A DNA stretch of 64,000 nucleotides. It comes from Streptomyces sp. NBC_00249. GTDB taxonomy: Bacteria > Actinomycetota > Actinomycetes > Streptomycetales > Streptomycetaceae. Where the stretch lies: contig NZ_JAPEMV010000001.1 of the NCBI RefSeq assembly GCF_026342355.1, positions 1,240,001 to 1,304,000 on the forward strand. The letters are read 5' to 3'. The first letter of the stretch is position 1, and each line of letters opens with the position of its first letter. Shown piece after piece: positions 17,618 to 26,906 of the stretch. Both the position numbers and the translations under genes were made by a program. A model generated the notes under the pieces. It was not told the DNA's origin and ran no database searches. It worked only from the letters and a program-made list of their open reading frames with translations.

Positions 17618-18585
17618 CCGCCGAACGGCCGACGGACGCCTCGGCAACGGTCATCATCGGCCGTAAGGTCCGCCCCGGGATGGAGCGGGCGTACGAGAAA
17701 TGGCAGGAGCAGGTCAACGCCGCCGCCGCCCGCTACGCCGGTCACCTCGGCGCCGAGGTGACCAAGCCGACCGCCCTGCAGCCCGACTGGGTGATCGTCT
17801 ACCGGTTCGACTCGGTGGCCCATCTGCAGGCGTGGATGAACGGCGCGACCAGGCAGCGGCTCCTGGACGTCGGCGCGCACTACTTCGACGGTCCCGCCAC
17901 CCAGCAGGTGATCAGCGGCGGCACGCAGCCTACGGACCCGCTCGTGACCGTGGTGGTGAGCCACCGGGTGAACCCGGACAACGTCGACGACTTCCTCGCG
18001 TGGCAGGAGCACATGAGCCAGGAGGAGGGCAAGTTCGAAGGGTTTCGCGGCACGGAGATATTCCGCCCCGTCGAAGGAGTCCAGGACGAGTGGACCACCC
18101 TGTACCGCTACGACAACGCCGAGCACCTGGATGCCTGGCTGACGTCGGCGAAGCGGCGGGAGGTGCTCGCCGAAGGGGAGAAGTTCGACGACTTCAGACT
18201 GCGCACGATCGACAACTCGTTCGGCAGTTGGTTCGCCTTCGAGGAGAACGGCAAGGAGGCGCCGCCGCCCTCGGAGACCAAGACGGCCATCGCGGTCTGG
18301 GTCGGGCTCTACCCGACCGTCGTGCTGCTGTCCCTCGCCCTGCATCCGCTGGGCATGCCGTTCTGGTTCGGACTGCTCGTGGGCAACCTGCTGTCGAGCT
18401 TCATCATGAGCTTCTTCTCGATGCCCCACTATGTGAACCGGCTGCTCAGGCGGTGGCTGCGGCCCCCGCCGGACGAGCCGCGCGCCAGGACCAACCTCGT
18501 CGGCGGCGCCATCGTCGCCGCGCTGACCGTGTTCTGGGTCGTCGTCTTCTACCTCGTGACGGAAGTGTTCTGGAAGCTGCCCTGA
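17614..18585 (+). CDS. Membrane-anchored protein with two antibiotic-biosynthesis-monooxygenase (ABM) domains
   Basis: A 323-residue protein. Residues about 10-110 and 115-210 are two dimeric alpha/beta-barrel ABM modules (VIIGRKVRPGMERAYEKWQ and VVVSHRVNPDNVDDFLAWQ). Two strong membrane segments follow (VWVGLYPTVVLLSLALHPLG and VGGAIVAALTVFWVVVFYLV). ABM modules can be cofactor-free monooxygenases or small-molecule sensors. Its ATG overlaps the stop of the molybdenum hydroxylase, so it belongs to that operon; a membrane-linked redox or substrate-handling role is inference. The ATGA overlap fixes the start. Confidence 0.88.
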   Translation: MTAERPTDASATVIIGRKVRPGMERAYEKWQEQVNAAAARYAGHLGAEVTKPTALQPDWVIVYRFDSVAHLQAWMNGATRQRLLDVGAHYFDGPATQQVISGGTQPTDPLVTVVVSHRVNPDNVDDFLAWQEHMSQEEGKFEGFRGTEIFRPVEGVQDEWTTLYRYDNAEHLDAWLTSAKRREVLAEGEKFDDFRLRTIDNSFGSWFAFEENGKEAPPPSETKTAIAVWVGLYPTVVLLSLALHPLGMPFWFGLLVGNLLSSFIMSFFSMPHYVNRLLRRWLRPPPDEPRARTNLVGGAIVAALTVFWVVVFYLVTEVFWKLP

Positions 18586-18621
18586 CCCCAAGGTCCGAAC
18601 GGGGCCGGGTAACTTCGTGCC

Positions 18622-19284
18622 ATGGCAGTCATTCACCACACCACGCTGAGCCCGACCAAGCTGGAACTCCTGGCCGACTGGCTCCCCTCGCGGCCCTGGT
18701 ACCGGGGCGAGTCGAAGACCGTGCCGCTCGCCAGGGCGGGCGGGTTCCGGCTCGACGACCCCGCGGGCGAGGTGGGCATCGAGTTCATGGTGGTCACCGA
18801 CGGCTCCGGCCCGGCGCCGGTCTCCTACCTGGTCCCGGTCACCTACCGGGGCGCGCCGCTGGAAGGCGCGGAGGCCGGGCTGATCGGCACCCTCGAGCAC
18901 GGGGTGCTGGGCACCCGCTGGGTCTACGACGGCGCCCACGACCCGGTCCTGGTCGCGCAGTTGCTCGCGCTGCTGGCGGGCCGGGCGGTCCCCCAGGCCC
19001 AGAGCGAGACCGACACCCCCGACCCCACCGTCGAGGTCCGCCCGGAAGGGCCCGGCGTACCGGCGGGCCTGACCGCTCCCGGGCAGGTCACCGACACCGC
19101 CGAGGGCACCGCCGTCGCGGTGGGCCCGGCGGGGCAGGAGCCGGCGCTGACCCTGACCGTGGTCCGGGCGCTGCGCCCCGCCTCCGCCGCCGGGGAGGAC
19201 CTGCGCGGGCAGGTCCTGGCCGGCTGGTCCGGCGCGGACGGTGCCGGGGAGCGCGGGGTGTTCGCGTTCCTGAGCGGGGTCTAG
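18622..19284 (+). CDS. Maltokinase N-terminal cap-like domain protein
   Basis: A 220-residue protein resembling the N-terminal cap region of maltokinase: WLPSRPWYRG near the start, then SYLVPVTYRGAPLEGAEAGLIGTLEHGVLGTRWVYDG. The kinase catalytic domain is absent, as in other stand-alone actinomycete members, some of which were earlier labelled 1,4-alpha-glucan branching proteins. The C-terminal third is Pro/Glu/Gly-rich. It follows the molybdenum hydroxylase operon by 36 bp, so read-through is possible, but no functional link is evident. The biochemical role is unknown. Confidence 0.8.
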   Translation: MAVIHHTTLSPTKLELLADWLPSRPWYRGESKTVPLARAGGFRLDDPAGEVGIEFMVVTDGSGPAPVSYLVPVTYRGAPLEGAEAGLIGTLEHGVLGTRWVYDGAHDPVLVAQLLALLAGRAVPQAQSETDTPDPTVEVRPEGPGVPAGLTAPGQVTDTAEGTAVAVGPAGQEPALTLTVVRALRPASAAGEDLRGQVLAGWSGADGAGERGVFAFLSGV

Positions 19285-19293
19285 AACGGCCCG

Positions 19294-19323
19294 GTCCCGG
19301 GCCCGCGTTCACGGGCCCGGGAC
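19294..19323. terminator. Perfect 12-bp hairpin between convergent genes
   Basis: GTCCCGGGCCCG and CGGGCCCGGGAC pair perfectly around a CGTTCA loop. The hairpin lies between the stop codons of the cap-domain protein and FadB, and is well placed to terminate both. Confidence 0.8.
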
Positions 19324-19329
19324 GGCGCA

Positions 19330-21501
19330 CTAGTCGCTGTACGTCTCGCCGCGCTCGGCCTTCGCCACCAGCGAGGCCGGCGGGGTGAAGCGTTCGCCGT
19401 AGGTGGCGGCCAGTTCTCGGGCGCGGGCTACGAAGCCCGGCAGGCCGCCCTCGTAGCCGTTGACGTACTGGATGACGCCGCCGGTCCAGGCGGGGAAGCC
19501 GATGCCCATGATGGAACCGATGTTGGCGTCGGCGATCGAGGTGAGCACGCCCTCGTCGAGGCAGCGGACGGTGTCCAGGGCCTCCGAGAACAGCATCCGC
19601 TCCTTCATGTCTTCGAAGGGGATCTGCGCGTCCGGCTTGCCGAAGTGCTCGCGCAGGCCCGGCCAGATGCGGGAGCGCTTGCCCGCCTCGTCGTACTCGT
19701 AGAAGCCGGCCCCGCCGCTGCGGCCGGGGCGGCCGAACTCGTCGACCATGCGGTCGATGACGGTGTCGGCGGGGTGCGCGGCCCAGGTGCGGCCCTCGGC
19801 CTCGAAGGCCTTGCGGGTCTCGTTGCGGATCTTGCGCGGCAGGGTCAGGGTCAGCTCGTCCATGAGGGAGAGGACCTTGGCCGGGTAGCCGGCCTGGGCC
19901 GCGGCCTGTTCGACGGAGGCGGGCTCGATGCCCTCGCCGACCATCGCCACGCCCTCGTTGATGAACTGGCCGATGACGCGCGAGGTGAAGAATCCGCGCG
20001 AGTCGTTGACCACGATCGGGGTCTTGTTGATCTGGCGGACCAGGTCGAAGGCGCGGGCGACGGCCTCGTCCCCCGTCCGCTCCCCCTTGATGATCTCGAC
20101 GAGGGGCATCTTGTCGACGGGCGAGAAGAAGTGCAGGCCGATGAAGTCGACGGGCCGCGAAACCCCTTCCGCGAGGCCCGTGATGGGCAGCGTGGAGGTG
20201 TTGGAGCAGAGCAGCGCGTCCGGGGCGACGACGTCCTGGATCTCCTGGAACACCTTGTGCTTGAGGGCGGTGTCCTCGAAGACGGCCTCGATGACGGCGT
20301 CGCAGCCCGCGAGGTCGGCGGGGTCGGCGGTCGGGGTGATCCGGGCGAGCAGCTCGGCGCGCTTGGCCTCGGTCGTACGGCCCCGGGAGAGCGCCTTGTC
20401 GAGGATCTTCTCGGAGTAGGCCTTGCCCTTGGCGGCGGCCTCGGCGGTGACGTCCTTGAGGACCACCTCGATGCCCGCGCGGGCGCAGGAGTAGGCGATG
20501 CCCGCGCCCATCATGCCGGCGCCGAGGACGGCGACCTTCTGGACCTTGCGGCGTTCCACGCCCTGGGGGCGGCTGCGGCCCGCGTTGACGGCCTGGAGGT
20601 CGAAGAAGAAGGCCTGGATCATGTTCTTCGCGGTCTGGCCGGTGACCAGCTCGGTGAAGTAGCGGGCCTCGATGGTCAGCGCGGTCTCGAAGTCCACCTG
20701 GGAGCCCTCGACGGCGCAGGCCAGGATGTTGCGCGGGGCCGGGTACGGGGCGCCGTTCAGCTGCTTCTTCAGGTTGGCCGGGAAGGCCGGGAGGTTGGCG
20801 GCGAAGCGCGGGTTGGAGGGGGTGCCGCCGGGGATCTTGTAGCCGGGGACGTCCCAGGGCTGCTTCGACTCCGGGTTCGCGTCGATGAAGGCGCGGGCCT
20901 TGGCGAGCATCTCCTCGGGAGTGGCGGCCAGTTCGTGCACCAGACCGTTGTCGAGGGCGCGCTGCGGGCTGTACTGGGTGCCCTGGAGCAGGACCTTGAG
21001 CAGCGCGTCGGCGATGCCCATGAGGCGCACGGTACGGGTGACGCCGCCGCCGGCCGGGAGGAGGCCGAGGGTGACCTCGGGCAGGCCGATCTTGGAGCCG
21101 GGGGCGTCGAGGGCGACGCGGTGGTGGGAGGCGAGGCAGATCTCGTAACCGCCGCCGAGGGCCGCGCCGTTGATCGCGGCGACGACGGGCTTGCCGAGGG
21201 TCTCGATGCGGCGCAGGGAACGCTTGATCGCGGTGCCGGTCTCGAAGGCGAGGCCGGCGTCCTCGGGACGCAGCCGGACCATGTCCTTGAGGTCGCCGCC
21301 CGCGAAGAAGGTCTTCTTGGCGGAGGTGTAGATGATGCCGCGGATGGAGTCCTTCTCGGCCTCGGCGCGGTCGGCGATCGCCGCGATGGAGTCCTTGAAG
21401 GCCTGGTTCATGGTGTTGGCGGACTGGTCGGGGTCGTCGAGGACCAGGGTGACGACGCCGGTCTCGTCCTGTTCCCAGCGGATGGTGCGGGTCTCGGTCA
21501 T
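19330..21501 (-). CDS. fadB: Multifunctional enoyl-CoA hydratase/3-hydroxyacyl-CoA dehydrogenase
   Basis: A 723-residue trifunctional beta-oxidation protein. The N-terminal crotonase domain has the FAGGDLKDM oxyanion hole and GAALGGGYEICLASHH. The middle NAD-binding Rossmann part has VLGAGMMGAGIAY, and the 3-hydroxyacyl-CoA dehydrogenase signature LHFFSPVDKMPLVEII and C-terminal HCDH repeats follow. It hydrates trans-2-enoyl-CoA and oxidises the 3-hydroxyacyl-CoA. ATG 21501, preceded by GGAGAG, is preferred over a longer proline-rich extension. It is the last gene of a leftward operon with thiolase, acyl-CoA dehydrogenase, LLM oxidoreductase and CaiB. Confidence 0.94.
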   Translation of the reverse strand: MTETRTIRWEQDETGVVTLVLDDPDQSANTMNQAFKDSIAAIADRAEAEKDSIRGIIYTSAKKTFFAGGDLKDMVRLRPEDAGLAFETGTAIKRSLRRIETLGKPVVAAINGAALGGGYEICLASHHRVALDAPGSKIGLPEVTLGLLPAGGGVTRTVRLMGIADALLKVLLQGTQYSPQRALDNGLVHELAATPEEMLAKARAFIDANPESKQPWDVPGYKIPGGTPSNPRFAANLPAFPANLKKQLNGAPYPAPRNILACAVEGSQVDFETALTIEARYFTELVTGQTAKNMIQAFFFDLQAVNAGRSRPQGVERRKVQKVAVLGAGMMGAGIAYSCARAGIEVVLKDVTAEAAAKGKAYSEKILDKALSRGRTTEAKRAELLARITPTADPADLAGCDAVIEAVFEDTALKHKVFQEIQDVVAPDALLCSNTSTLPITGLAEGVSRPVDFIGLHFFSPVDKMPLVEIIKGERTGDEAVARAFDLVRQINKTPIVVNDSRGFFTSRVIGQFINEGVAMVGEGIEPASVEQAAAQAGYPAKVLSLMDELTLTLPRKIRNETRKAFEAEGRTWAAHPADTVIDRMVDEFGRPGRSGGAGFYEYDEAGKRSRIWPGLREHFGKPDAQIPFEDMKERMLFSEALDTVRCLDEGVLTSIADANIGSIMGIGFPAWTGGVIQYVNGYEGGLPGFVARARELAATYGERFTPPASLVAKAERGETYSD

Positions 21502-21627
21502 GGGATGGGTCTCTCCGTGGAAGTCTGGTTCGGCAGGGCCGGGCGGGAGGGGCCGGGGCGACCCGGCCTCGGGCTCTGGTGCGGTCACAGCGCTAGGGGA
21601 TGGTCTGGCCTTCGCTGCGCCGCACGG

Positions 21628-22842
<1,215 letters not shown>

Positions 22843-22925
22843 TGGTCAAGCCTTTCTGAAGCTCTGGAGGACTGGGGGGGTGGAGGAGTAGAGGCCGGGA
22901 GGGGTGGAGGCCGGGAGGAGGTGCG

Positions 22926-24068
22926 TCAGCCGAGGAGGGAGCGGCCGATGATCTCTTTCATGATCTCGGTCGTGCCGCCGTAGATGGTCTGGATCCGGCC
23001 GTCGGTGAAGGCCCGCGCGACCCGGTACTCGGTCATGTATCCGTAGCCGCCGTGCAGTTGCAGACAGCGGTCGGCGACCCGCTTCTGCAGTTCCGTGGCC
23101 CACCACTTGGCCATCGAGGCGTGGACGTGGTCCAGTTCGCCGTTCGCGTGGTCGGTGATGCAGCGGTCGAGGAAGGTACGGGTGACCGCGCACTCGGTGG
23201 CCATCTCCGCGATCTCGAAGCGGATGTGCTGGAGCTTGGAGAGCGGCCGGCCGAAGGCCTCGCGTTCCTTGACGTACTGGGTGGTGATCTCCAGCAGGTG
23301 TTCGGCGGCGGCGATCCCGGCCATCGCGATGCCCATCCGCTCCTGGGCGAGATTGGTCATCAGGTGGACGAAGGCGCCGTTCAGTTCGCCGAGCAGGTTC
23401 TCCTTGGGGACGCGGACGTCGTGGAAGAACAGTTCGGCGGTGTCCTGGGCCTTCTGGCCGATCTTGTCGAGGTTGCGGCCGCGCTCGAAGCCCTCGGTGC
23501 CGCGCTCGACGACGAGCAGGGACAGTCCGTGCGCCCCTCCCTCGGGGGTGGTCCGGGCGACGACGATCACCAGGTCGGCGAGGATGCCGTTGGAGATGAA
23601 GGTCTTGGAGCCGTTGAGCAGCCAGTGGTCGCCCCGGTCCTCGGCGCTGGTGCGGATGCCCTGGAGGTCGGAGCCCGCGCCGGGCTCGGTCATCGCGATG
23701 GCGGTGATGGTCTCCCCGGAGCAGAACCCGGGCAGCCAGCGGCGTTTTTGCTCCTCGGTGGCCAGCGAGGTCAGGTACGGGCCGATGATGTCGTTGTGCA
23801 GGCCTATGGCCAGCCCGGCCGCCCCGGCCCGGGTGAACTCCTCGGCGATCACGGCCGCGTAGCGGAAGTCGGGGTTGCCGCCGCCGCCGTACTCCTCGGG
23901 GACGGCCAGGCCCAGCAGCCCCTGGCGGCCGGCGGCGAGCCAGGCCCCGCGGCTGACGATGCCGTCCTTCTCCCACTGCTCGTAGTGCGGCAGCACCTCC
24001 TTGTTGAGGAAGGTGCGGACGGTCTCGCGGAACGCCTCGTGGTCGGCGTCGAAAATGCGTCGTTGCAT
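22926..24068 (-). CDS. Acyl-CoA dehydrogenase
   Basis: A 380-residue FAD enzyme of the acyl-CoA dehydrogenase family. It contains the two family signatures AMTEPGAGSDLQGIRT and QLHGGYGYMTEYRVAR, plus GTTEIMKEIIGRSLLG at the C-terminus. It forms trans-2-enoyl-CoA and passes electrons to electron-transferring flavoprotein. It starts at ATG 24068 only nine bases after the LLM gene, so the two are co-transcribed. Chain-length preference cannot be read. Confidence 0.94.
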   Translation of the reverse strand: MQRRIFDADHEAFRETVRTFLNKEVLPHYEQWEKDGIVSRGAWLAAGRQGLLGLAVPEEYGGGGNPDFRYAAVIAEEFTRAGAAGLAIGLHNDIIGPYLTSLATEEQKRRWLPGFCSGETITAIAMTEPGAGSDLQGIRTSAEDRGDHWLLNGSKTFISNGILADLVIVVARTTPEGGAHGLSLLVVERGTEGFERGRNLDKIGQKAQDTAELFFHDVRVPKENLLGELNGAFVHLMTNLAQERMGIAMAGIAAAEHLLEITTQYVKEREAFGRPLSKLQHIRFEIAEMATECAVTRTFLDRCITDHANGELDHVHASMAKWWATELQKRVADRCLQLHGGYGYMTEYRVARAFTDGRIQTIYGGTTEIMKEIIGRSLLG

Positions 24069-24077
24069 CGGGTTCCC

Positions 24078-25103
24078 CTACAGCCAGCTCTTGACGGTTT
24101 CGATCAGCCGGGCCGGCTCGGGGCCGACGGGCGTGACGTTGAGCATGGTGACCCCGGCCTCCCGGAAGGCCTCGACGCGCTCGCGCACGTACCCCTCGGG
24201 GCCGCACAGGGTCGTCAGCTCGCACAGCTCGTCCGGGACGGCCGCCGCCGCGTCGCGCCTCCGGCCGGAGAGGTAGAGCTCCTGGATCCTGCGGGCCGCG
24301 TCCCCGTACCCGTAGGCGACGGCGAGGTCGTTGTAGAAGTTCTTGCCGACCGCGCCCATCCCGCCGACGTACAGCGCGATGTGCGGGCGCGCCAGGTCCC
24401 GGGCCGCGGCGGCGTCCTCGCCGATGGCCAGCAGGCCGCCCGCGACGGTCTGCAGCGGGCCGAGCTCCGGGTCCCGCTTTGCCGCACCCTCGGCGAGGGC
24501 GCTCCCCCACACCTGTGCGGCCTTCTCGGGGAGGAAGAGGGTGGGCAGCCAGCCGTCGGCGATCTCGGCGGTCATCGCCACGTTGGCGGGGCCGAGGGAG
24601 GCCACGTAGACGGGGATCCTGTCCCGTACCGGGCGGGTGAGGATCTTCAGCGGCTTTCCGTGCCGGCCGCCCTTGTCGGGCGGCAGCGGCATGTCGGTGA
24701 TGCCGTGGTGGTCGATCGTCTCGCGGCGCCAGATGCGCCGGCACAGCTCGACCGTCTCGCGGGTCCGGCCGAGCGGCCTGTCGTACGGCTTGCCGTGCCA
24801 GCCCTCCACCACCTGCGGGCCGGACGCGCCGAGGCCGAGCAGGGCCCGGCCGCCGGAGATCGCGTCCAGTCCGGCGGCGGTCTGCGCGATGAGGGCGGGG
24901 GTGCGGGAGTAGACGTTGACGATGGCCGAGCCGATCTTCATCCGCTCGGTCCGGGCCGCCAGGTAGCCCATGATCGTCGGGGAGTCGAAGCCCCAGGCCT
25001 CGGCGACCCACACGGCGTCGAGGCCGGCCGCCTCCAGGGCCGCGGCCCCGTCGGCGGCCGTGCGCGGGTCGCCCGCGTAGTCGAGCAGCATGGACAGTTC
25101 CAT
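24078..25103 (-). CDS. LLM-class F420-dependent oxidoreductase
   Basis: A 341-residue luciferase-like TIM-barrel protein: AAALEAAGLDAVWVAEAWG, IGSAIVNVYSRTPALIAQTA, LGLGASGPQVVEGWHG and IPVYVASLGPANVAMTAEIADGW. Actinobacterial members use F420 as hydride carrier. ATG 25103 overlaps the stop codon of the CaiB gene by one base (TGATG), so translation is coupled. In this operon it probably acts on an acyl-CoA or sterol-type intermediate; that is inferred from neighbours only. Confidence 0.9.
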   Translation of the reverse strand: MELSMLLDYAGDPRTAADGAAALEAAGLDAVWVAEAWGFDSPTIMGYLAARTERMKIGSAIVNVYSRTPALIAQTAAGLDAISGGRALLGLGASGPQVVEGWHGKPYDRPLGRTRETVELCRRIWRRETIDHHGITDMPLPPDKGGRHGKPLKILTRPVRDRIPVYVASLGPANVAMTAEIADGWLPTLFLPEKAAQVWGSALAEGAAKRDPELGPLQTVAGGLLAIGEDAAAARDLARPHIALYVGGMGAVGKNFYNDLAVAYGYGDAARRIQELYLSGRRRDAAAAVPDELCELTTLCGPEGYVRERVEAFREAGVTMLNVTPVGPEPARLIETVKSWL

Positions 25104-26311
25104 CAGGCGTCCTTCCCGGTGAGGCCCGGTACGTCCCAGTCCCGGGCCACGGAGGCGGTGTCGGCCCCCGGCTGCGCGGGGCCGCTCGTGACGGCGGCCG
25201 GGGTCGCGGAGAAGCGGGGCGCGGGGGCGGGCTGGGTGATCCCGCCGAAGTCGGTGAAGGTGGCGCGGGCGGCGAGGTGGGGGTGGTGCGGGGCCTCGCG
25301 CAGGGACAGCACGGGGGCCACGCAGGCGTCGGTGCCCTCGAAGACCTCGGTCCACTCGGCGCGCGTGCGGGTGCGGAAGCGGGCGGCGACGCTCTCGCGC
25401 AGCTCGCCCCAGCGGGCCAGGTCCTTGCGGGCGGGGGCCGTCCGCGCGATGCCGAGGAGCTCGACGAAGGTGTCGTAGAACTGCTGCTCCAGCGCGCCGA
25501 CGGCCATGTACTGCCCGTCGGAGGTCTCGTAGGTGCCGTAGAAGGGGCAGCCGCCGTCGAGGAGGTTGGCTCCGCGCCGGTCCTGCCAGCCGCCGGCCGC
25601 GACCATGCCGTGGATCATGGCGGTGAGGTGGGCGGTGCCGTCGACGATGGCGGCGTCCACGACCTGGCCGGTGCCGCCCGGGGTGCGGGCGTGCTGGAGG
25701 GCGGCGAGGACCCCGATGACGAGGTAGAGGGAGCCGCCCGCGTAGTCGCCGACCAGGTTGGCGGGGACGGCCGGGGGCTCGCCCGGGTTGCCGATCATGC
25801 CGAGCGCTCCCGTGACCGCGATGTACGCGATGTCGTGCCCGGCGGTGTGGGAGAGCGGGCCGTCCTGGCCCCAGCCGGTCATCCGGCCGTAGACGAGCTT
25901 CGGGTTGCGGGCGTGGCAGTCGGCCGGGCCGACGCCGAGCCGTTCGGCGACCCCGGGGCGGAAGCCCTCGATCAGTACGTCGGCCCGCTCGGCCAGGTCG
26001 AGCACGCGGGCCGGGCCCTCGGGGGACTTCAGGTCGACCAGCACCGAGCGCTTGTTGCGGTTGGTGACGTCGTAGGCCGGGTCGACCGCGAGCCCTCCGC
26101 CGCCGGGGCGGTCCACCCGGACCACGTCCGCGCCGAGGTCGGCGAGGAGCATCGCGGCGAACGGGCCCGGTCCGATCCCGGCCAGCTCGACGACGCGTAC
26201 TCCCGCGAGCGGGCCGCTGCCCGCTGCCGGCCCCGCCCCCGGTCCGTTCCCCGGGTCGTTCCCCGGGTCGTTCCCCGGGTCGTTCCCCGGGGCGTTCCCT
26301 GTCACTGCCAT
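25103..26311 (-). CDS. CaiB/BaiF-family CoA transferase (alpha-methylacyl-CoA racemase-like)
   Basis: A 402-residue class III CoA transferase/racemase: [46 protein letters not shown], then [25 protein letters not shown]-like and the racemase-type middle. [13 protein letters not shown] and the AGHDIAYIA motif fit alpha-methylacyl-CoA racemase better than formyl- or carnitine-CoA transferase. ATG 26311 is chosen; the first 30 residues are a tandem Asn-Asp-Pro-Gly repeat, absent from most relatives. It is the first gene of the leftward beta-oxidation operon. Racemisation at a methyl branch would allow oxidation of branched or sterol side chains. Confidence 0.88.
   Translation of the reverse strand: [402 protein letters not shown]
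26245..26292. repeat. Four 12-bp tandem repeats coding NDPG
   Basis: CGTTCCCCGGGT is repeated four times (the last copy with one change) and a partial fifth follows. In the bottom-strand CaiB frame each unit reads Asn-Asp-Pro-Gly or a close variant, forming an N-terminal tail. In-frame expansion by slippage is the likely origin. Confidence 0.9.
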
Positions 26312-26366
26312 CGAGCCCCCAGCGCCCCTGGTGCGAGTGTGTGACACAACTGATGTAACACCAGCG

Positions 26367-26410
26367 ATGCTAGGAACGCGTTCCACTCAGCACAAGAGCA
26401 AGCGCTTAGC
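26367..26410 (-). promoter_or_regulatory. Promoter of the beta-oxidation operon with two palindromic operators
   Basis: On the bottom strand TTGTGC (26395-26390) and TAGCAT (26372-26367) are exactly 17 bp apart. The perfect palindrome GGAACGCGTTCC (26373-26384) fills the spacer next to the -10 box and carries the AACnnGTT core of KstR sites. A second element, CAAGCGCTTAG, with the perfect core AAGCGCTT (26400-26407), lies just upstream of -35 and resembles KstR2-type CAAGnnCTTG. Both are TetR-type repressors of sterol/fatty-acid genes in mycolic actinomycetes; the identity of the regulator here is inferred. Confidence 0.65.
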
Positions 26411-26417
26411 CGATTGG

Positions 26418-26810
26418 CTACGAGTCCGCCTCGATCCGGGCGTCGAGCTCCTTGAGGTGCCGCTTGAGCGCGACGGTCCGGTAGCTCTCCTCGACCCACT
26501 CGCACAGCACCTCCGCCGAGGGCGCCCCCTTCTCCCCCAGCGGCACCGTCACCCAGCCCGCCCGGCCGAGGCCGTAGCCGGTGGGCTCCGCCCCGGGCGC
26601 GGTCATCGCGTGCCCGTGCAGGGCCTCGTCCTTGAGCTTCACGGAGATGCCGGGCGGCTCGTGCCCGTCGGTGTTCCCCAGGAAGGCGAAGATCTTCTTG
26701 TTGACCTTGACCACGCAGTCCTCGGGGCCCCAGGGGAACTCCTCGACGGCCTCGGGCAGTCCCAGGGCGAACTCCCGTACCGTCTCCCACTTGCGCACCG
26801 CAGCCTTCAT
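26418..26810 (-). CDS. MmcQ/YjbR-family DNA-binding protein
   Basis: A 130-residue MmcQ/YjbR protein (VREFALGLPEAVEEFPWGPEDCVVKVNKKIFAFL, then ISVKLKDEAL and GWVTVPLG). The family has a CyaY-like double-wing fold and is thought to bind DNA. The internal ATG at about 26810 is preferred over a GTG thirteen codons upstream because GGGAGG precedes it at proper spacing. It stops just before the operator of the CaiB operon and diverges from the enoyl-reductase-like gene. Cellular role unknown. Confidence 0.85.
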   Translation of the reverse strand: MKAAVRKWETVREFALGLPEAVEEFPWGPEDCVVKVNKKIFAFLGNTDGHEPPGISVKLKDEALHGHAMTAPGAEPTGYGLGRAGWVTVPLGEKGAPSAEVLCEWVEESYRTVALKRHLKELDARIEADS

Positions 26811-26906
26811 CGACGCCTCCCAGTTACCGCAGGTCACACCTGCTCGCACGGACAGCCGACACCCACGCTAGCCTCAGCCCCCGACACCAGCTGGGAGGAG
26901 CGTTCC

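Noticed and set aside
26245..26292. Possible iteron or integration repeats
   Set aside because: The 12-bp units are in frame within the CaiB coding region and code a regular tetrapeptide.
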